A DNA stretch of 64,000 nt, from assembly GCF_020524005.1 (NCBI RefSeq), contig NZ_JAIVKK010000001.1:372001-436000 (forward strand), written 5' to 3'. The notes beneath the pieces were generated by a model, which was given only the letters and a program-made list of their open reading frames with translations, was not told where the DNA came from and did not search any database. The translations under genes and the position numbers were made by a program. Of the stretch, positions 41,004 to 52,859 are shown one piece after another; the first letter of the stretch is position 1; each line of letters begins with the position of its first letter. Source of the stretch: Microbulbifer aggregans. GTDB taxonomy: Bacteria > Pseudomonadota > Gammaproteobacteria > Pseudomonadales > Cellvibrionaceae.

Positions 41004-41153
41004 GTGACCTGCGACAATGAGAAAAACGCAATTACCTATATGGCTGATATCCTGTCTGATCGGAGATTTGATGGCCTGTCATCAGCCGTTGAGGTGCTGG
41101 TCAACGAGCTGATGTTGATAGAGCGAGAGCAGTACCTAGGGGCCGCTGCCTAA
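41004..41153 (+). pseudogene. N-terminal fragment of an IS256-family transposase
   Basis: Fifty codons from GTG at 41004 (AAGGA 6-8 nt upstream) to TAA at 41151. The end reads LSDRRFDGLSSAVEVLVNEL and LIEREQYLGAAA, matching the N-terminal region of IS256-type transposases (FDGL-x-x-AVE-x-L-NE-x-M-x-x-ER-x-x-YLGA-x-YER). The TAA stands where the Tyr of the PYER/AYER motif would be, followed by ERL. Nothing of the catalytic domain remains. A dead fragment. Confidence 0.6.
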
Positions 41154-41235
41154 GAGCGCTTATAGAGACCCAAGTCCGTTACCGGCTTCAAGAGAGAATC
41201 ACCCCATCGTAGAGAAAATTCGGGAACAATGCGGC

Positions 41236-41517
41236 ATGACATCCCGCCAGCTTATTCGGGTGGTTCAGCAAGTTTTCGATCATGCCTACGACGAAATGCG
41301 TCAGGCCGAGGGTGAAGATAGCGCGCATAAGCTAAAAGAAGTATCTACACATTGGCTCAGACATACAGGAGCGAGCATGGAAATTGAGCGCGGCCGCGCC
41401 CTAAAGGACTTATCTGAGGACTTGGGGCACTTCAGTATGGCCACAACCGATACTGTTTATGTCCACACAGAAAGCAAAGTTCGGGCTAAAAGTGGGAAGC
41501 AACGCGGTGTGAAGTGA
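41236..41517 (+). pseudogene. C-terminal fragment of a tyrosine recombinase/integrase
   Basis: Ninety-three codons, with the same frame open for at least 15 codons upstream of the Met. The C-terminal catalytic box of a phage-type integrase is visible: THWLRHTGASMEIERG (H-x-x-R), then LGHFSMATTDTVYVHTE with the Gly-His pair and the nucleophilic Tyr. The N-terminal core-binding domain and the first catalytic Arg are missing, so this is a remnant, joined directly to the IS256 fragment. It is the only integrase trace on this island edge. Confidence 0.7.
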
Positions 41518-41778
41518 TGCTGAACCCTGCTCTCGCCACTACAAGAATTGAATATAATTCCTTAATCATTCAATCGCTTAGATGGCTCAGTGGAAGAAAA
41601 TGAGCGCACGGATCCCCTTTGCAGTTTTGCGTGATCGGGTTTATATATTTTCCTTTAAATTCAATTAGTTAAGACAGTCTATAGGAGGTTTGCCCCTTAG
41701 ATCGTCGTTCCCCCTAAACTAAGCTATTTAAGGCAAACCCGAGCACTTCATATACTCGGGTTTGCCGCATTGCTCCTA
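41518..41778. other. Intergenic region after the RTX gene
   Basis: About 260 nt, AT-rich. It holds the hairpin listed separately and a short stretch near 41578 that resembles the D-arm of a tRNA but cannot fold into one. No gene is supported. Confidence 0.4.
41733..41765 (-). terminator. Hairpin downstream of the RTX gene
   Basis: Perfect 11-bp stem GCAAACCCGAG with CTCGGGTTTGC around an 11-nt loop, 14 nt past the RTX stop. On the minus strand it is followed by CTTAAATAGC, so the T run is weak; it may end transcription or protect the transcript end. Confidence 0.5.
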
Positions 41779-44700
41779 TTACGCAGCTTGCCAGTTCGCA
41801 GCGATAACAGGATCTACCTGGTCGCGTACTTCCTGCGGCAATTGAGTTTCTCCGGCTGGCGGCGCACCGAATGCCGCCATCGCGCTCACCAGATTCTCGA
41901 CCATGCTTGCTTGCAGAATCGCATCACCGGTACGGATTTCATCTAGCTGCTGTGCGCTATCAGCATACCAGTCTTGAATCGTCACCTGGTCATCAGACCC
42001 GATAATGTCGACGATCAGGTTGTCACCATCGCGGCTGAACCATAGATTGCTTTCGTCGATATCGGTTAGGAACTGCAAGACATCGTTATCTGATACAGCG
42101 GTACTAGAGAGATTGTTGATGACGTCTTGGCCAGAACCCACGCCTATCAAATAGGTGTCACTGCCTTCGCCACCGATAAGATAGTCATTCGCAAGCCCAC
42201 CGTTTATTTGGTCATCACCCGCGCCGCCATCGATGAAGTCGGCATCGGATGAGCCAAAAATTGACTGAGCGGCGGCATCAGCTGCGACCAGATTGGCATA
42301 ACTGCGTTCATCGGGTAGCCCTTGGTATTCTGGAGAGCCCGAGGAATCCGGGTTGGACAAACCAAAGGCGCCGAAAATCTGATCCGATGAAATGCTACCG
42401 CCGGAGGCAAATGTGATGCTGTCTACTACATGGTCGCCACCCAGGAACCAGTCCTTGATGGTAACGGAGTCGCTACCACCGCTAATATTCAGCACGAGGT
42501 CATTGCCACTCATCATTAGCCCGGATGCGACGTCATTGAAGTCGATACCATCAAAATGCAGTTCATCGCTGCCGCCGCCCACGTTGTCAATAGTGTCTTG
42601 ACCGTCACCAGAACGGAAGATGTAGACATCGTTATCGCGACCGCCGATTAGAAGATCGTTTCCGCTATCGCCAGCTAGAATATCTGCCCCATTCCCGCCC
42701 TCAAGCCGGTCTTCATCGGCACCGCCATTGAGGACATCGTCACCATTGCCGCCTCGAATCAAGTCGCGAGCAGCGGTTCCCGATAAAGCTCCGTCATTCC
42801 CGGTTGTGCCTTCCAGTGTGTTGTCGAACCCCGGGGCTGGTGTTGGCACCGTCAGGCCAAACGCATCAAAAATTTGCTGTGCTGTTAGCGAACCGCCGGT
42901 CTCAAATTCAATAGTTTCAACAAGGTTTTCACCTCCTAGGAAGAAACCGCTGAGCGTGACCTGATCCGGTCCTCCGTTTACTTTGAGAATCAGATCATCA
43001 CCGGACTTGGTGAGAAATGAGGCTACAGAGCTAAAGGTAATGCCGTTGGCAAAACGTAGTGTATCGGTGCCGCCACCAGTGCCGTCAATTCGGTCTTGGC
43101 CACCGGTATAGATATAAAGGTCGTCGCCCACGCCGCCGACAAGAAGATCATTCCCAGCACCGCCCTGTAAAGTATCATTACCTTCACCACCAAGCAGAAC
43201 ATCATCACCTGCGGTGCCGGTTATCACATCGTTACCACCGATTTCCGGCGCCGTGGGATCTCCTCCTGCACCGGGATCAACTGGGTCGGGGTCTACAGGA
43301 TCAACAGGGTCAATCGGCTCACCATTGCCGCCGCTACCGTTGCCATCCGGCAAAGTTTCCAGCAAACCTGAGAAATCGGCGGCCATTATAGAAGCGCCAC
43401 CATCATCTGGTTGCACATAGCTGATGGCGCTGTCACCGCCAAGGAAATGATCCTTAACCCGCATTTGCTGATTCAGATCAGAATCTACCAAGATGACCAG
43501 ATCATCGCCGTCCTGGTGGAAGGTGAGCTGGCTTCTGGCAATACCGTTCAGGAAGAAAATACCATCGAAACCTCCGCCGGTATTGTCGACGGTATCGACA
43601 CCCCCGTTGGCGATGTAGTAATAGTGGTCGTCGCCAACACCTCCAATTAATAGGTCGTCACCATCCTCGCCGGAGAGAGTGTCGTTCCCCTCCTCCCCTT
43701 TAAGGATGTCATTACCCGAACCACTACCAGAGCCATTACCGCCGGCCAGGTAGTCATTGTTGGCGCCGCCAAGTAATTCATCATCACCGGCCATGCCAAA
43801 CAGAGTATCGTCTCCGGCAAGACCAGTCACCTGATCATTACCCGTAGTACCAACCAATTGCTCTCCACTCGCGGTACCGGTAATCACAGCATCGTAATCG
43901 CTGCCACCAGCATCAACCATCTGGTTGATTTGTTCGGTCGGAATCATATATCCGCCGGCAGGCTGCACCCAGTCAATAGCAGACTCGCCTCCTAGGAAAT
44001 GGTCCCGGACCCGCACACTATCACTACTGCCGTCATCAATAAGGATGAGCAGATCGTCGCCGTCGCGTGTAAACGTCAGGCGCTCTTCAGACAACTCTCC
44101 GATGAATAAGATACCGTCGGAACCACCATCGCCGTTTAGTATTACATCGTGGCCATCACCGGCTCCGAAGACATACTTGTCGTCGCCAGTGCCGCCAGCC
44201 AGCTGATCGTCACCGGCATTGCCGCTCAGTTGGTCGCTCCCGCTTCCACCAAACAAGGTGTCATTGCCGGCTCCGCCTTCGAAGTAGTCATCGTCAGCAC
44301 CGCCATCCAGATAATCATCGCCGTCACCGCCGAAGAACTTGTCGGCGCCCTCTTGGCCGAACAACTGATCGGCCCCGTCACCGCCCTGGAGGCTGTCACC
44401 ACCTGCCCCGCCCTCGATATAATCATCGCCGCTGCGGCCCACCAGGTTATCTACTCCGTCGCCGCCGAATAGACGATCATCTCCCTCTTCTCCGTCGAGG
44501 TAATCGTCTCCTGCTTCACCGTAGATTTCATCGTTACCGGTGCGCCCCCAAACTTGGTCGTCACCAGCCCCTGCATGGATTTCCTCGTGCAAATCCCGAT
44601 ATCCCAGTAAAATTTCAGCGTCGGCCGTGCCCAAGGTCGCCATGCGGGCTTCCACATCCGCATCAGTCAGTATTGTGCCGTTAGAAAACTCAAAGCGGTT

Positions 44701-47700
44701 GACTTTGAAATGATTGGTAGGCTCCTGGAACCAGTTCTGGATTGTGATTACATCGCTTCCATTACTGTGTTGGATCTGTAGGTCGTCACCGGTTCGAATA
44801 AACTGGAGCTCTTCCGAATTGATACCGGCGCCGAACTGCAGGGTATCCGAGGACGGATCAATATTGTTGTAGGCCTCACCGTCGCGACGCTCGATTATGG
44901 TGTCGCGGCCATCGCCAAGATTGAATTGGTAAATGTCATTGCCGAATGAGCCGTAAAGAATGTCATCACCGGTGCCACCGGCAAGGGTGCTGGCACTGCC
45001 GGACCAGGTGTCGATGTCTGCAATCAGCGTGTCATCACCTGCACCGCCCAATAATGTGGCAGAGCCCAGCCCACGCAGCTCGTCGTTGTCTGCGCCACCA
45101 GACAAAACTCCGGTACCCTCTAACAAGTCTGCTCCAGCATCACCATAGAGCTCGCCCGAACCATAAAGTTCGTCATCCCCGTCACCACCATGTAACGAGT
45201 CTTCGCCACTATCGCCGTAGAGCTTGTCGTTGCCGGCATCGCCGTAAAGGGTATCGCTGTCGCTGCCTCCGTGCAGCAGGTCATCGCCAGTTCCCCCGGA
45301 AAGCGTATCTATACCGCTCCCGCCGAACAGCTCGTCGTCATCGAGCCCACCATGCAGCTGGTCATCACCACTGTCTCCGTGAAGGGTATCGGTACCTGCG
45401 TCGCCAAACAGCTCGTCGTCATCGCTTCCACCGCGCAAAGTATCAGAGCCGTCTCCACCTTGGAGATGGTCGTTACCCAGATCCCCGTGCACCTCGTCAT
45501 TGCCCAGGCCACCAGAAACCTGATCATTACCGGCCCCCGCCTGGACATTATCATCACCACTCAGAGCTTCGATCACTTCGTCCGCGCTAAAGCCCTGAAT
45601 GACATCATCTTCTCCACTGCCCGCAATGGCGTTGGCCATTAGCTCGGCAAATTCCCAAATGACGCCATCACTAAAGGAAACCGACTCAAAACTGGATTCC
45701 GCTGCCGTCAGCAGTTCGCCGTCATATTGATTGGAGAAAATGAGCTTGTCTGTCGAGCCTGGCAAAGTGATCACCAGATTTGCCCCTTCGCGGCGCACAC
45801 GCACTTCACTGGATTCGATATCGACGAACTCAACACGGTCCATGCCACCGGAATCAGAGAGATTGCCCAAGCCATCGCCGCGGGCGAAGCGGTAGATATC
45901 GTCGCCATCTCCGCCGGAAAGAATGTCACTACCTGTGCCACCACTGAGAATATCGTTACCGGCTCCGCCAAACAGCTGATCATCGCCAGCACCACCGGAT
46001 AAGTGATCATTGCCTGCATTGGCATTCAGGATATCTGCACCGCCGTTACCCTCCAGCACATCGTCAGTGCTGTAGCCGATCAGGTTATCATCGCCCTCGG
46101 CACCAATCAGAGCCATATCCAGAAGGGTTTCCCGGTCCCATATGGTGCCGTCTGCAAAGCGGACTTCATCAATCGCATAGCTACTGGCACCTTCATTCTG
46201 GAAAAAATTGTGTACCAGAACTTGATCACCAGAACCGTAGTCCAGCTGAAGGTTGTCAGCCTCTCGCGAGACGGAAACGCTCGCAGGTAATACTTCCGCA
46301 GCAAACACGACCGCGTCAGTTCCCATTGAATCACTGTTGTAGATCAGGTCATTACCGTCTCCGGCACCAAACTGGTAGGTATCGGAACCTTCACCACCGG
46401 TCAGAGCGTCATCGCCAGCACCACCGATCAACAAGTCATTGCCTTCACCACCCAAGAGCTGGTCGTTGCCGGCATTGCCGAATAACTCGTCATCACCTTT
46501 ATCGCCGTCCAGGAAATCATTACCGGCCAAGCCATCTATGTTGTTGTCATTGACATTACCGTAAATCGCATCAGACTGCTCTGTTGCTTCCAGGATCTTG
46601 CTGTTAATTTCCGCTGCGGAAACATCCCAAGACTGGCCGTACACGGCTTGCTGAAAGCCAATCATCCGCCCGGCGATACCATTGAGATCTGGATAGTAAT
46701 TGCGGATAGTGACCTTATCTGTCTCGCTTTGTTTGAACAAAATGTCCAAGTTTCGTCCATCGCGACGAAATACGACATCTTCCAGTTCAATTTCGGAAAC
46801 GTAAATGGTGATCTTTCCCTGACTGTCGTTAATAGAGTCCTGGCCGTCACCCGCAGTAAAGTAATAATCATCGTTACCGGCACCACCTTCAAGATGGTCA
46901 TTACCCAAGCCACCAATCAGCTTGTCATTCCCGTCGCCGCCATATAGAACGTCATTTCCTTCCTCGCCGAACAAGCGATCGCTATCCGCACCGCCGTAGA
47001 GAGAATCCTCCCCCAGGCCACCCTGCAACTCGTCCTCACCTTCCTCGCCAAACAGACGGTCATCGCCATCCTGGCCCTGGATGACATCATCGCCTTCCTG
47101 ACCATACAGGTTGTCATTACCCGCCAAGCCAGTAAGCACATCGTTGCTGGAAAAGCCGTAGATGGTATCGTCGTCTTCCGTCGGCTGTATGGCTCGGTCT
47201 TTGAGCGCTGCCAGATCCAGTTCGGTGCCGTCATCGAAGCGGATGTGGCTAAGTGCGTATTCACCCAAGCCGTCCGCTTCAAAGTACTGTCGTACGGTTA
47301 CCCGGTCCTGCATGTTTTGATGATACAACACCAGGTCATCGCCACTGCGGCGCACCCAGAGGTCATTCGAAGTGATACCCGGACCGAACTGCAGGATATT
47401 GATATCGGTTCCGCTCTGATTCCGATCCAGAATGGTGTCTAGACCATCGCCCAGGTTGAATATGTAAGTATCGCTACCCTGTTCACCGTAAAGCGCGTCA
47501 TTGCCAACGCCTCCAGACAAGATATCGTTACCATCACCACCGTAAACCGTATCGGTACCATCACCGGCATCAATCGTATCGTTGCCGGCCTGCGCTCTTA
47601 TGACGTCATTACCGGCCAACCCCACGAGCTCATCATCCGTCGCGTCATAGCCCCAGATTTCATCGGCGCCCACAGTTGGGATGAGTACCTTCTCTTTGAC

Positions 47701-50700
47701 GGAATTGATATCCCAAACAGTCCCATCAGCAAATTCGATGGTGTCGACCGCCTGACCGGTGGTCGCATCGCTCCTGAAGTAGTTGGAAATACGAATAGAC
47801 TGATTGCCACTGTCAATGTCGAGCAGAAGGTCCCAGCCACGGCGGAGCAGAACAGTATTATCTGGCGGAATTGTTTCACCTAGGCGTAGGCGGTCATTAT
47901 CTTCTGCGGCGCTGACCTCCCCTATCGTGTCATGACCGTCGCCACCGGCGATTTCGTAGACATCGCTACCTTCACCACCGTTAAGGTAATCATTGCCTAC
48001 ACCTCCGGTGAGGATGTCATTACCGGAATCTCCGTATAAGGAATCCGCACCCTCCCCGCCGATTAGTTCATCATTACCCTCACCGCCGTAAAGCCTATCA
48101 TTGCCCTTACCACCGTCTAGGGAATCGGCGCCAACCTGGCCGCGTATCAGGTCATTACCACCAAAACCACTTAGATCATCACCTGTAGTATCGTAACCCC
48201 AAATTTCATCAAAGCCCTCCGTAGGGACAAGTACTTTTTGCTTGACGGTATCGATATTCCAGACTGTGCCATCTATGAATTCGATTGTTTCCACTGCTTG
48301 GCCAGCAGTCGCATCTTCACTGAAATAACTGGATATTCGGATGGACTGCTCACCACCATTAATGTCGAGCAGAAGGTCCCAACCACGTCGGAGAAGAACA
48401 GTATTTTCTGGAAGAATATTCTCGCCTAGAAGCAATCGATCATGATCCGCCGGGTTAGAGTCCTCCAAAATAGTATCGTGGCCATCGCCACTAGCAATTT
48501 CGTAAGTGTCACTGCCTGCGCCCCCTCTAAGGGAATCGTTGCCGACACCCCCGTTGAGAACATCATCCCCTGCATCGCCACGGAGGAAATCCGAGCCTTC
48601 ATCGCCAATCAGATAATCACTGCCTGCGCCACCGTAGATTGTATCGTTACCGGTGCCGCCATCTACTGTGTCGTTACCTGCCTGACCTCGCAAATGATCA
48701 CTACCGCCGAGACCTTCTAAATTGTCATCGGTGCCATTGTAGCCCCAAATTTCATCAGCGCCTTCTGAGGGAATTAGTACTTTTTGTTTAACAGTGTCAA
48801 CGTCCCATACAGCTCCATCGGCAAATTCGATAGCATTCAGGGCGTACCCTCCTGCACCGTCATCATTGAAGTACCCCGAGACGGTAATTACTTCACCAGT
48901 TGCACCAATCGTCAGCAAAAGGTTGTCGCTATTACGGGTGGCGACGACATCACTTGACTCAATACCGTCTAGAAAACGCAGGACATCAATACGCTCTGAA
49001 CTTTTGTCATAGTTATAGACTGTGGTGTTACCGTCTCCGGCACCAAACAGGTAGGTGTCGCTGCCGGTTCCACCCGACAGATAATCGTTCACGCCCGTAC
49101 CGCCCCGCAAAGTATCATTGCCATCACCACCGTACAGCCGGTCGCGACCATCACCGCCCTCTAGGGTGTCATTGCCAGCCTCTCCATAGAGGTAATCGCT
49201 ACCATTATTACCATACAGCGCATCGTCTCCGGCACGTCCGTATAGGCGATCGTTACCATCGAAGCCGACGATTACGTCCTCGGGTTCACCTCCATAGATA
49301 GTATCCGCACCGGAGGAACCAATGCTGGAGTCGATATCCAAATACTCAAATACCGGGTGTTCGAAAGCGGGAAGCAGTGATTCGATATCACCATGTGAGG
49401 AGACGAAACGGCCAATCGCATCTGAGAGATCCGAACGGGCGGAAGGGTCTATTTCTACTAACGCGGTCAACTTCAGCCACTGCTTGGCTATCGCCTCCTC
49501 GTCCCCCAAAGAAACAGCGATACTGGCCAGGGCATCATCAAATACCTGCGCGCCAATCTCGGTATTGGTTGTGAGCAAATCTGTGCCCGGATCGTAAGTT
49601 AGTCCGGGGGCGATATCTGCCAGCAGGCCACTGGCCACCGAGAACTTCACCAACAGATTGCGGAATAGCTCATTGTAGGCCTGGCGATAGTACCCGCCGG
49701 TGGTAACAAGCTTTCCCTCATCCCGCCACTGTCCATCTCCCAATAGCAACGCGTCCAATCCTGCATATTGCTTGATTATTCCCAACTGCTCCAAAGTGAA
49801 GGATTCGCCTGCCAGACGAAAATCGACGAGGCCTGATTCCAAATTGACGTTAAGTTGGTGATCAGGATCAATATCGTTAATCGCAATATCTTCAGCGCCC
49901 GCCCACTTGGCGAGCAGGTCTTCAAAGCCAGCAAGTAGCGATTCAGCGGTCGGTGCATTGAGCAAGTCGAGCGCATAATTTTTCAAATCTCCGTCAAGGC
50001 TCATAGCTTGATGCAGGTTAGGCATCAGGCCATAGCCTTTGATATCAGAGACTGCCAATACATCGGGATCCAGAGTTACTTCACCTACAAACTCTGTGAA
50101 TGTGGGATCGGATGTAAACAGAACATCAGCAGCGATACCGGATGTCTCGGCCGCTACCCCTTGCGAGCCATCGGACCAGGTGAAAGTACCCTGACGTGCA
50201 ATTTGTGCGTCCGCACCCTCCTGCTCATCGACCTCCACATATGCCAAGCTGATTTCAGAGATTCCCAAATCGGTCAAGTACTGGAGCTCGTCAGATTGGC
50301 TTACGCCGTCACCATTGACATCTTGCCAGACCAGAAGCTCCGAAAAACGTTCGTCATTCGCGTCAATTATGCCATCGACATTGCTATCCAGCTCGGAGAG
50401 TTCTTCATAACCGGTGCGTAGGGGACTGCCGAATAACTCGTTGATATCATTGATGGTGCCATCTGCATTGCGGTCCAAAGCAAGGAAGCCGTCATCACTA
50501 TTTAGCCAGGAGGTCCGCGTGGCGAATCCATCGCCATTTAAATCGAAATAGGCACTACTACCATCCAAATTGGTAAGTTCAACACCATCGCCATCAAGAT
50601 CAAGCACCAGAGGATCGCGCGGAATTGAGCGGCCTGAGCCGTTACTTCCAGAACTGGCACTGCTACCGGCGTCACCACCTGCACCGCCCTCCTCTCCACT

Positions 50701-51717
50701 AGGAGGGGTAATTTCCCGTCCAAGAGCATCCTCGATTTTCTTTTTTGCTTCGTACCACTCAGGTGTACCTTTCTCAAAAATGCGTTCTTGCCCCTCTTCG
50801 GGACCAAATTCACTGATTGTTCCATCTCTGTTTGGGCTATAACCATAGCCCTCAGAGTCGCCGCCAATTATCAAGCTATCGGGCCAATAGTTATCTGAGC
50901 CTGATTCCGAGCCTGATTCCGAGCCTGATTCCGAGCCAGAACCCGAGCCAGAACCCGAGCCAGAACCCGAGCCAGAACCCGAGCCAGAACCCGAGCCAGA
51001 ACCCGAGCCAGAACCCGAGCCAGATTCCGAACCAGAACCCGAGCCAGAACCCGAGCCAGAACCCGAGCCAGAACCCGAGCCAGATTCCGAACCAGATTCC
51101 GAACCAGAACCCGAGCCATCCGAATCTCCCGATTCACCAGGATCAGTGGGGTTACTACCACCGCCGGAATCCGTTATATCTGTAAATTGAGCTCTTAAGT
51201 TAGATGCCCCGGTGTAATCGCCTGGAGTCATCGCAGTATCGTAAATATGACGGGTTTGAACCAAGTCTGTGTTGTGCCTCAAATATGCATACTGACGGAT
51301 GTCGGTATTCGGGTCATAGCCTTCGGACACCAATTGATCAACTTCATCCTGCCAAACTGGGTTGATAACCGTGGGAAATCCGTCATTGTATATTTGGAGC
51401 TCATTATAAAACGCCCGAGTCTGAGCTTCTGCATTGTTCCTCATGGCATCTGCAGTTTGATCAGCCATCGGCCCATTAGGATTGTCTCTAACATATCGAT
51501 TCCAAGCCGTTTGCCAACCTGCGTCTGTATATTGAAACAGTCCGGAAGCTGTTGTCGTTCCTGCTGCCGCATTTGGGTTGAAATCCGATTCTGCGTTTGC
51601 AATTAATATCGCAGTTTCAATTAATATATTATCTAGGCCAAGCTCATTCCCTATGTCGACTATATCGTCGACCTGGCTCAGTTGATTGCTAGTTAAGTTA
51701 CTTAAATCAGAGGACAC
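41779..51717 (-). CDS. Giant RTX protein with N-terminal lysozyme-like domain, type I secretion substrate
   Basis: 3312 residues; GTG start with AAGGGA 6 nt upstream. Domains in order: a lysozyme/lytic-transglycosylase-like region (about 15-175) with [13 protein letters not shown], where Glu43 is the candidate catalytic acid, and SGLFQYT; a Ser/Gly/Glu-rich linker (about 195-275); an acidic DxDxDG region (about 368-480, for example [12 protein letters not shown] and [12 protein letters not shown]) of EF-hand-like calcium loops; then from about residue 800 long arrays of GGxGxDxL nonapeptides alternating with about 13 copies of the hemolysin-type calcium-binding-associated module, each ending in (V/I)-x-x-(Y/W/H)(F/Y). 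It has no signal peptide; the C-terminal 60 residues probably carry the type I secretion signal. The exporter genes are upstream. Likely a secreted peptidoglycan-active or adhesive protein; activity is inferred. Confidence 0.9.
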   Translation of the reverse strand: MSSDLSNLTSNQLSQVDDIVDIGNELGLDNILIETAILIANAESDFNPNAAAGTTTASGLFQYTDAGWQTAWNRYVRDNPNGPMADQTADAMRNNAEAQTRAFYNELQIYNDGFPTVINPVWQDEVDQLVSEGYDPNTDIRQYAYLRHNTDLVQTRHIYDTAMTPGDYTGASNLRAQFTDITDSGGGSNPTDPGESGDSDGSGSGSESGSESGSGSGSGSGSGSGSGSGSESGSGSGSGSGSGSGSGSGSGSGSGSGSGSGSESGSESGSESGSDNYWPDSLIIGGDSEGYGYSPNRDGTISEFGPEEGQERIFEKGTPEWYEAKKKIEDALGREITPPSGEEGGAGGDAGSSASSGSNGSGRSIPRDPLVLDLDGDGVELTNLDGSSAYFDLNGDGFATRTSWLNSDDGFLALDRNADGTINDINELFGSPLRTGYEELSELDSNVDGIIDANDERFSELLVWQDVNGDGVSQSDELQYLTDLGISEISLAYVEVDEQEGADAQIARQGTFTWSDGSQGVAAETSGIAADVLFTSDPTFTEFVGEVTLDPDVLAVSDIKGYGLMPNLHQAMSLDGDLKNYALDLLNAPTAESLLAGFEDLLAKWAGAEDIAINDIDPDHQLNVNLESGLVDFRLAGESFTLEQLGIIKQYAGLDALLLGDGQWRDEGKLVTTGGYYRQAYNELFRNLLVKFSVASGLLADIAPGLTYDPGTDLLTTNTEIGAQVFDDALASIAVSLGDEEAIAKQWLKLTALVEIDPSARSDLSDAIGRFVSSHGDIESLLPAFEHPVFEYLDIDSSIGSSGADTIYGGEPEDVIVGFDGNDRLYGRAGDDALYGNNGSDYLYGEAGNDTLEGGDGRDRLYGGDGNDTLRGGTGVNDYLSGGTGSDTYLFGAGDGNTTVYNYDKSSERIDVLRFLDGIESSDVVATRNSDNLLLTIGATGEVITVSGYFNDDGAGGYALNAIEFADGAVWDVDTVKQKVLIPSEGADEIWGYNGTDDNLEGLGGSDHLRGQAGNDTVDGGTGNDTIYGGAGSDYLIGDEGSDFLRGDAGDDVLNGGVGNDSLRGGAGSDTYEIASGDGHDTILEDSNPADHDRLLLGENILPENTVLLRRGWDLLLDINGGEQSIRISSYFSEDATAGQAVETIEFIDGTVWNIDTVKQKVLVPTEGFDEIWGYDTTGDDLSGFGGNDLIRGQVGADSLDGGKGNDRLYGGEGNDELIGGEGADSLYGDSGNDILTGGVGNDYLNGGEGSDVYEIAGGDGHDTIGEVSAAEDNDRLRLGETIPPDNTVLLRRGWDLLLDIDSGNQSIRISNYFRSDATTGQAVDTIEFADGTVWDINSVKEKVLIPTVGADEIWGYDATDDELVGLAGNDVIRAQAGNDTIDAGDGTDTVYGGDGNDILSGGVGNDALYGEQGSDTYIFNLGDGLDTILDRNQSGTDINILQFGPGITSNDLWVRRSGDDLVLYHQNMQDRVTVRQYFEADGLGEYALSHIRFDDGTELDLAALKDRAIQPTEDDDTIYGFSSNDVLTGLAGNDNLYGQEGDDVIQGQDGDDRLFGEEGEDELQGGLGEDSLYGGADSDRLFGEEGNDVLYGGDGNDKLIGGLGNDHLEGGAGNDDYYFTAGDGQDSINDSQGKITIYVSEIELEDVVFRRDGRNLDILFKQSETDKVTIRNYYPDLNGIAGRMIGFQQAVYGQSWDVSAAEINSKILEATEQSDAIYGNVNDNNIDGLAGNDFLDGDKGDDELFGNAGNDQLLGGEGNDLLIGGAGDDALTGGEGSDTYQFGAGDGNDLIYNSDSMGTDAVVFAAEVLPASVSVSREADNLQLDYGSGDQVLVHNFFQNEGASSYAIDEVRFADGTIWDRETLLDMALIGAEGDDNLIGYSTDDVLEGNGGADILNANAGNDHLSGGAGDDQLFGGAGNDILSGGTGSDILSGGDGDDIYRFARGDGLGNLSDSGGMDRVEFVDIESSEVRVRREGANLVITLPGSTDKLIFSNQYDGELLTAAESSFESVSFSDGVIWEFAELMANAIAGSGEDDVIQGFSADEVIEALSGDDNVQAGAGNDQVSGGLGNDEVHGDLGNDHLQGGDGSDTLRGGSDDDELFGDAGTDTLHGDSGDDQLHGGLDDDELFGGSGIDTLSGGTGDDLLHGGSDSDTLYGDAGNDKLYGDSGEDSLHGGDGDDELYGSGELYGDAGADLLEGTGVLSGGADNDELRGLGSATLLGGAGDDTLIADIDTWSGSASTLAGGTGDDILYGSFGNDIYQFNLGDGRDTIIERRDGEAYNNIDPSSDTLQFGAGINSEELQFIRTGDDLQIQHSNGSDVITIQNWFQEPTNHFKVNRFEFSNGTILTDADVEARMATLGTADAEILLGYRDLHEEIHAGAGDDQVWGRTGNDEIYGEAGDDYLDGEEGDDRLFGGDGVDNLVGRSGDDYIEGGAGGDSLQGGDGADQLFGQEGADKFFGGDGDDYLDGGADDDYFEGGAGNDTLFGGSGSDQLSGNAGDDQLAGGTGDDKYVFGAGDGHDVILNGDGGSDGILFIGELSEERLTFTRDGDDLLILIDDGSSDSVRVRDHFLGGESAIDWVQPAGGYMIPTEQINQMVDAGGSDYDAVITGTASGEQLVGTTGNDQVTGLAGDDTLFGMAGDDELLGGANNDYLAGGNGSGSGSGNDILKGEEGNDTLSGEDGDDLLIGGVGDDHYYYIANGGVDTVDNTGGGFDGIFFLNGIARSQLTFHQDGDDLVILVDSDLNQQMRVKDHFLGGDSAISYVQPDDGGASIMAADFSGLLETLPDGNGSGGNGEPIDPVDPVDPDPVDPGAGGDPTAPEIGGNDVITGTAGDDVLLGGEGNDTLQGGAGNDLLVGGVGDDLYIYTGGQDRIDGTGGGTDTLRFANGITFSSVASFLTKSGDDLILKVNGGPDQVTLSGFFLGGENLVETIEFETGGSLTAQQIFDAFGLTVPTPAPGFDNTLEGTTGNDGALSGTAARDLIRGGNGDDVLNGGADEDRLEGGNGADILAGDSGNDLLIGGRDNDVYIFRSGDGQDTIDNVGGGSDELHFDGIDFNDVASGLMMSGNDLVLNISGGSDSVTIKDWFLGGDHVVDSITFASGGSISSDQIFGAFGLSNPDSSGSPEYQGLPDERSYANLVAADAAAQSIFGSSDADFIDGGAGDDQINGGLANDYLIGGEGSDTYLIGVGSGQDVINNLSSTAVSDNDVLQFLTDIDESNLWFSRDGDNLIVDIIGSDDQVTIQDWYADSAQQLDEIRTGDAILQASMVENLVSAMAAFGAPPAGETQLPQEVRDQVDPVIAANWQAA
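41922..49310 (-). repeat. RTX nonapeptide arrays with interspersed calcium-binding-associated modules
   Basis: About 7.4 kb of the giant gene codes for repeated GGxGxDxLx units in blocks of roughly 5-15, each block separated by a beta-rich module of about 75 residues. Thirteen such modules can be counted by their end pattern (for example SGYF, SSYF, SNYF, RQYF, RNYY, HNFF, NQY, QNWF, RDHF, KDHF, SGFF, KDWF, QDWY). RTX repeats fold into calcium-loaded beta-rolls outside the cell and help ratchet secretion. Confidence 0.9.
47640..48510 (-). repeat. Recently duplicated RTX modules
   Basis: Two adjacent units about 548 nt apart are almost identical at nucleotide level over their module part (around 47817-47866 and 48365-48414; both encode [15 protein letters not shown], then IRIS-x-YF). 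The neighbouring module near 48780-49030 is more distant. This points to unequal crossing-over or duplication within the gene. Confidence 0.7.
50897..51118 (-). repeat. 12-nt tandem repeats encoding the Ser/Gly linker
   Basis: About 18.5 units of 12 nt. Main form on the plus strand GAGCCAGAACCC, with variants GAGCCTGATTCC, GAGCCAGATTCC, GAACCAGAACCC and GAACCAGATTCC. On the coding strand they give Gly-Ser-Gly-Ser or Glu-Ser-Gly-Ser. Unit length is a multiple of three, so copy number can vary without breaking the frame. Confidence 0.9.
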
Positions 51718-51746
51718 TGGAATTCCCTTTTATATTTTTTAAAAAA

Positions 51747-52676
51747 TTAATCAGTAACGTAAATTATGGACCAATAACTTTTAAATTTATCACCAATAAC
51801 CTTACGCCTTTCAGAGTTATCATTGAATACCTCTGAAGAAAATTCTCCGTCCAAACTAGGGCTGGAAAATGGTACGCTATCCAGCGCCAGAAGTGAGCTG
51901 TGAAAATCGCGGCTCTTTGGGTCAAGCGTTTCTATTTTAGATATCACCCCGCTTAAATAATCCTTCAAATATCTTCGAACCAGCTCACTATCCACTTCAG
52001 AACATTGATTACATACTACAAAATAGTTAAATGCACCAATGCCAACACCCGGTATGTACGGAAGAAAGTCATATCCAAAATGCGCCTCCAGTGATTCAGA
52101 CGCCGAGCTTACGGATTTTGCGTCAACATCCTTACAGAAAAGATCAAACCTCCAATTCTCAATAGAATCACTTTCACACACGCCAAAACCCGCTATCAAA
52201 TACACATCGGTTGATATATTTTTTTTAAAGGCAAGTGTTTTTTTGAGATTGTACTGGAAAATTCTCTTCTCATTACCAGGAATATCGAATGTGACAATAT
52301 ATTTTTTTGCTCTCGACCAATCTTCGGAGTCAATAATTATTGTGTTTTTATCAGCAATAATTCCACAATCTTCACTCCGATTTGATGGATACAAATCGAA
52401 TCCAGAGTAATAAAATTTCTCCCCATTGACCTGAACACTAAAAATCCCGTAACCGCCAACGTCCTTTCTTGGCGGAGGGGTATAATAATCTAATTTGAAT
52501 TTATATCTTTCACTGCCCCCCTCACACTTACCTTGATATCTCCACCCATCAATGCCTGTACTTTTTAAATGCTCTAAGTTTGTATTAATGTCTTCCGCCC
52601 TGCTCAGAATAGATACCAAAAATAGCGCTTTAAACAGCATTAACATGCGGGCATACTTAAAAAACAACCTACTCAT
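51747..52676 (-). CDS. Exported protein of unknown function between the RTX gene and its exporter
   Basis: 309 residues. N-terminal signal region (LMLFKALFLVSILSRAE, residues about 11-28) predicts export to the periplasm. Seven or more cysteines (in QGKCEGG, EDCGI, GVCES, DLFCKD, VVCNQCSE) suggest disulfides. No recognised domain. ATG at 52676 is preceded by GGTGGGGAC. It ends 29 nt before the RTX start and follows hlyD by 183 nt. The position, the periplasmic location and the lysozyme-like cargo make an immunity or folding role conceivable, but nothing in the sequence shows this; it could equally be an unrelated passenger. Confidence 0.7.
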   Translation of the reverse strand: MSRLFFKYARMLMLFKALFLVSILSRAEDINTNLEHLKSTGIDGWRYQGKCEGGSERYKFKLDYYTPPPRKDVGGYGIFSVQVNGEKFYYSGFDLYPSNRSEDCGIIADKNTIIIDSEDWSRAKKYIVTFDIPGNEKRIFQYNLKKTLAFKKNISTDVYLIAGFGVCESDSIENWRFDLFCKDVDAKSVSSASESLEAHFGYDFLPYIPGVGIGAFNYFVVCNQCSEVDSELVRRYLKDYLSGVISKIETLDPKSRDFHSSLLALDSVPFSSPSLDGEFSSEVFNDNSERRKVIGDKFKSYWSIIYVTD

Positions 52677-52859
52677 GACGTCCCCACCTATTTAGAATCA
52701 AATAATTCATCCGGATCGTATACTTTAAGTTTTCAGCTATATATTAAATACTATACCTCTTGTAGTAGATGGTGTCGGGAGTTCGAAATTTACATTCCGA
52801 TTCCTCATAACATGAAATCCAGCATGTATACCTTAATTTTTGAAGTTCATTATCAAAAA

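Noticed and set aside
41575-41660. tRNA-like stretch near 41578 (GATGGCTCAGTGG)
   Set aside because: Only a D-arm-like string; no acceptor, anticodon or T arms can be paired.
41922-49310. CRISPR-like regular repeats
   Set aside because: The periodicity is that of coding RTX nonapeptides in one open frame, with no constant repeat and unique spacers.
50817-51185. Repetitive open frames on both strands across the Ser/Gly linker
   Set aside because: They are shadows of the 12-nt repeat, which is free of stops in several frames.
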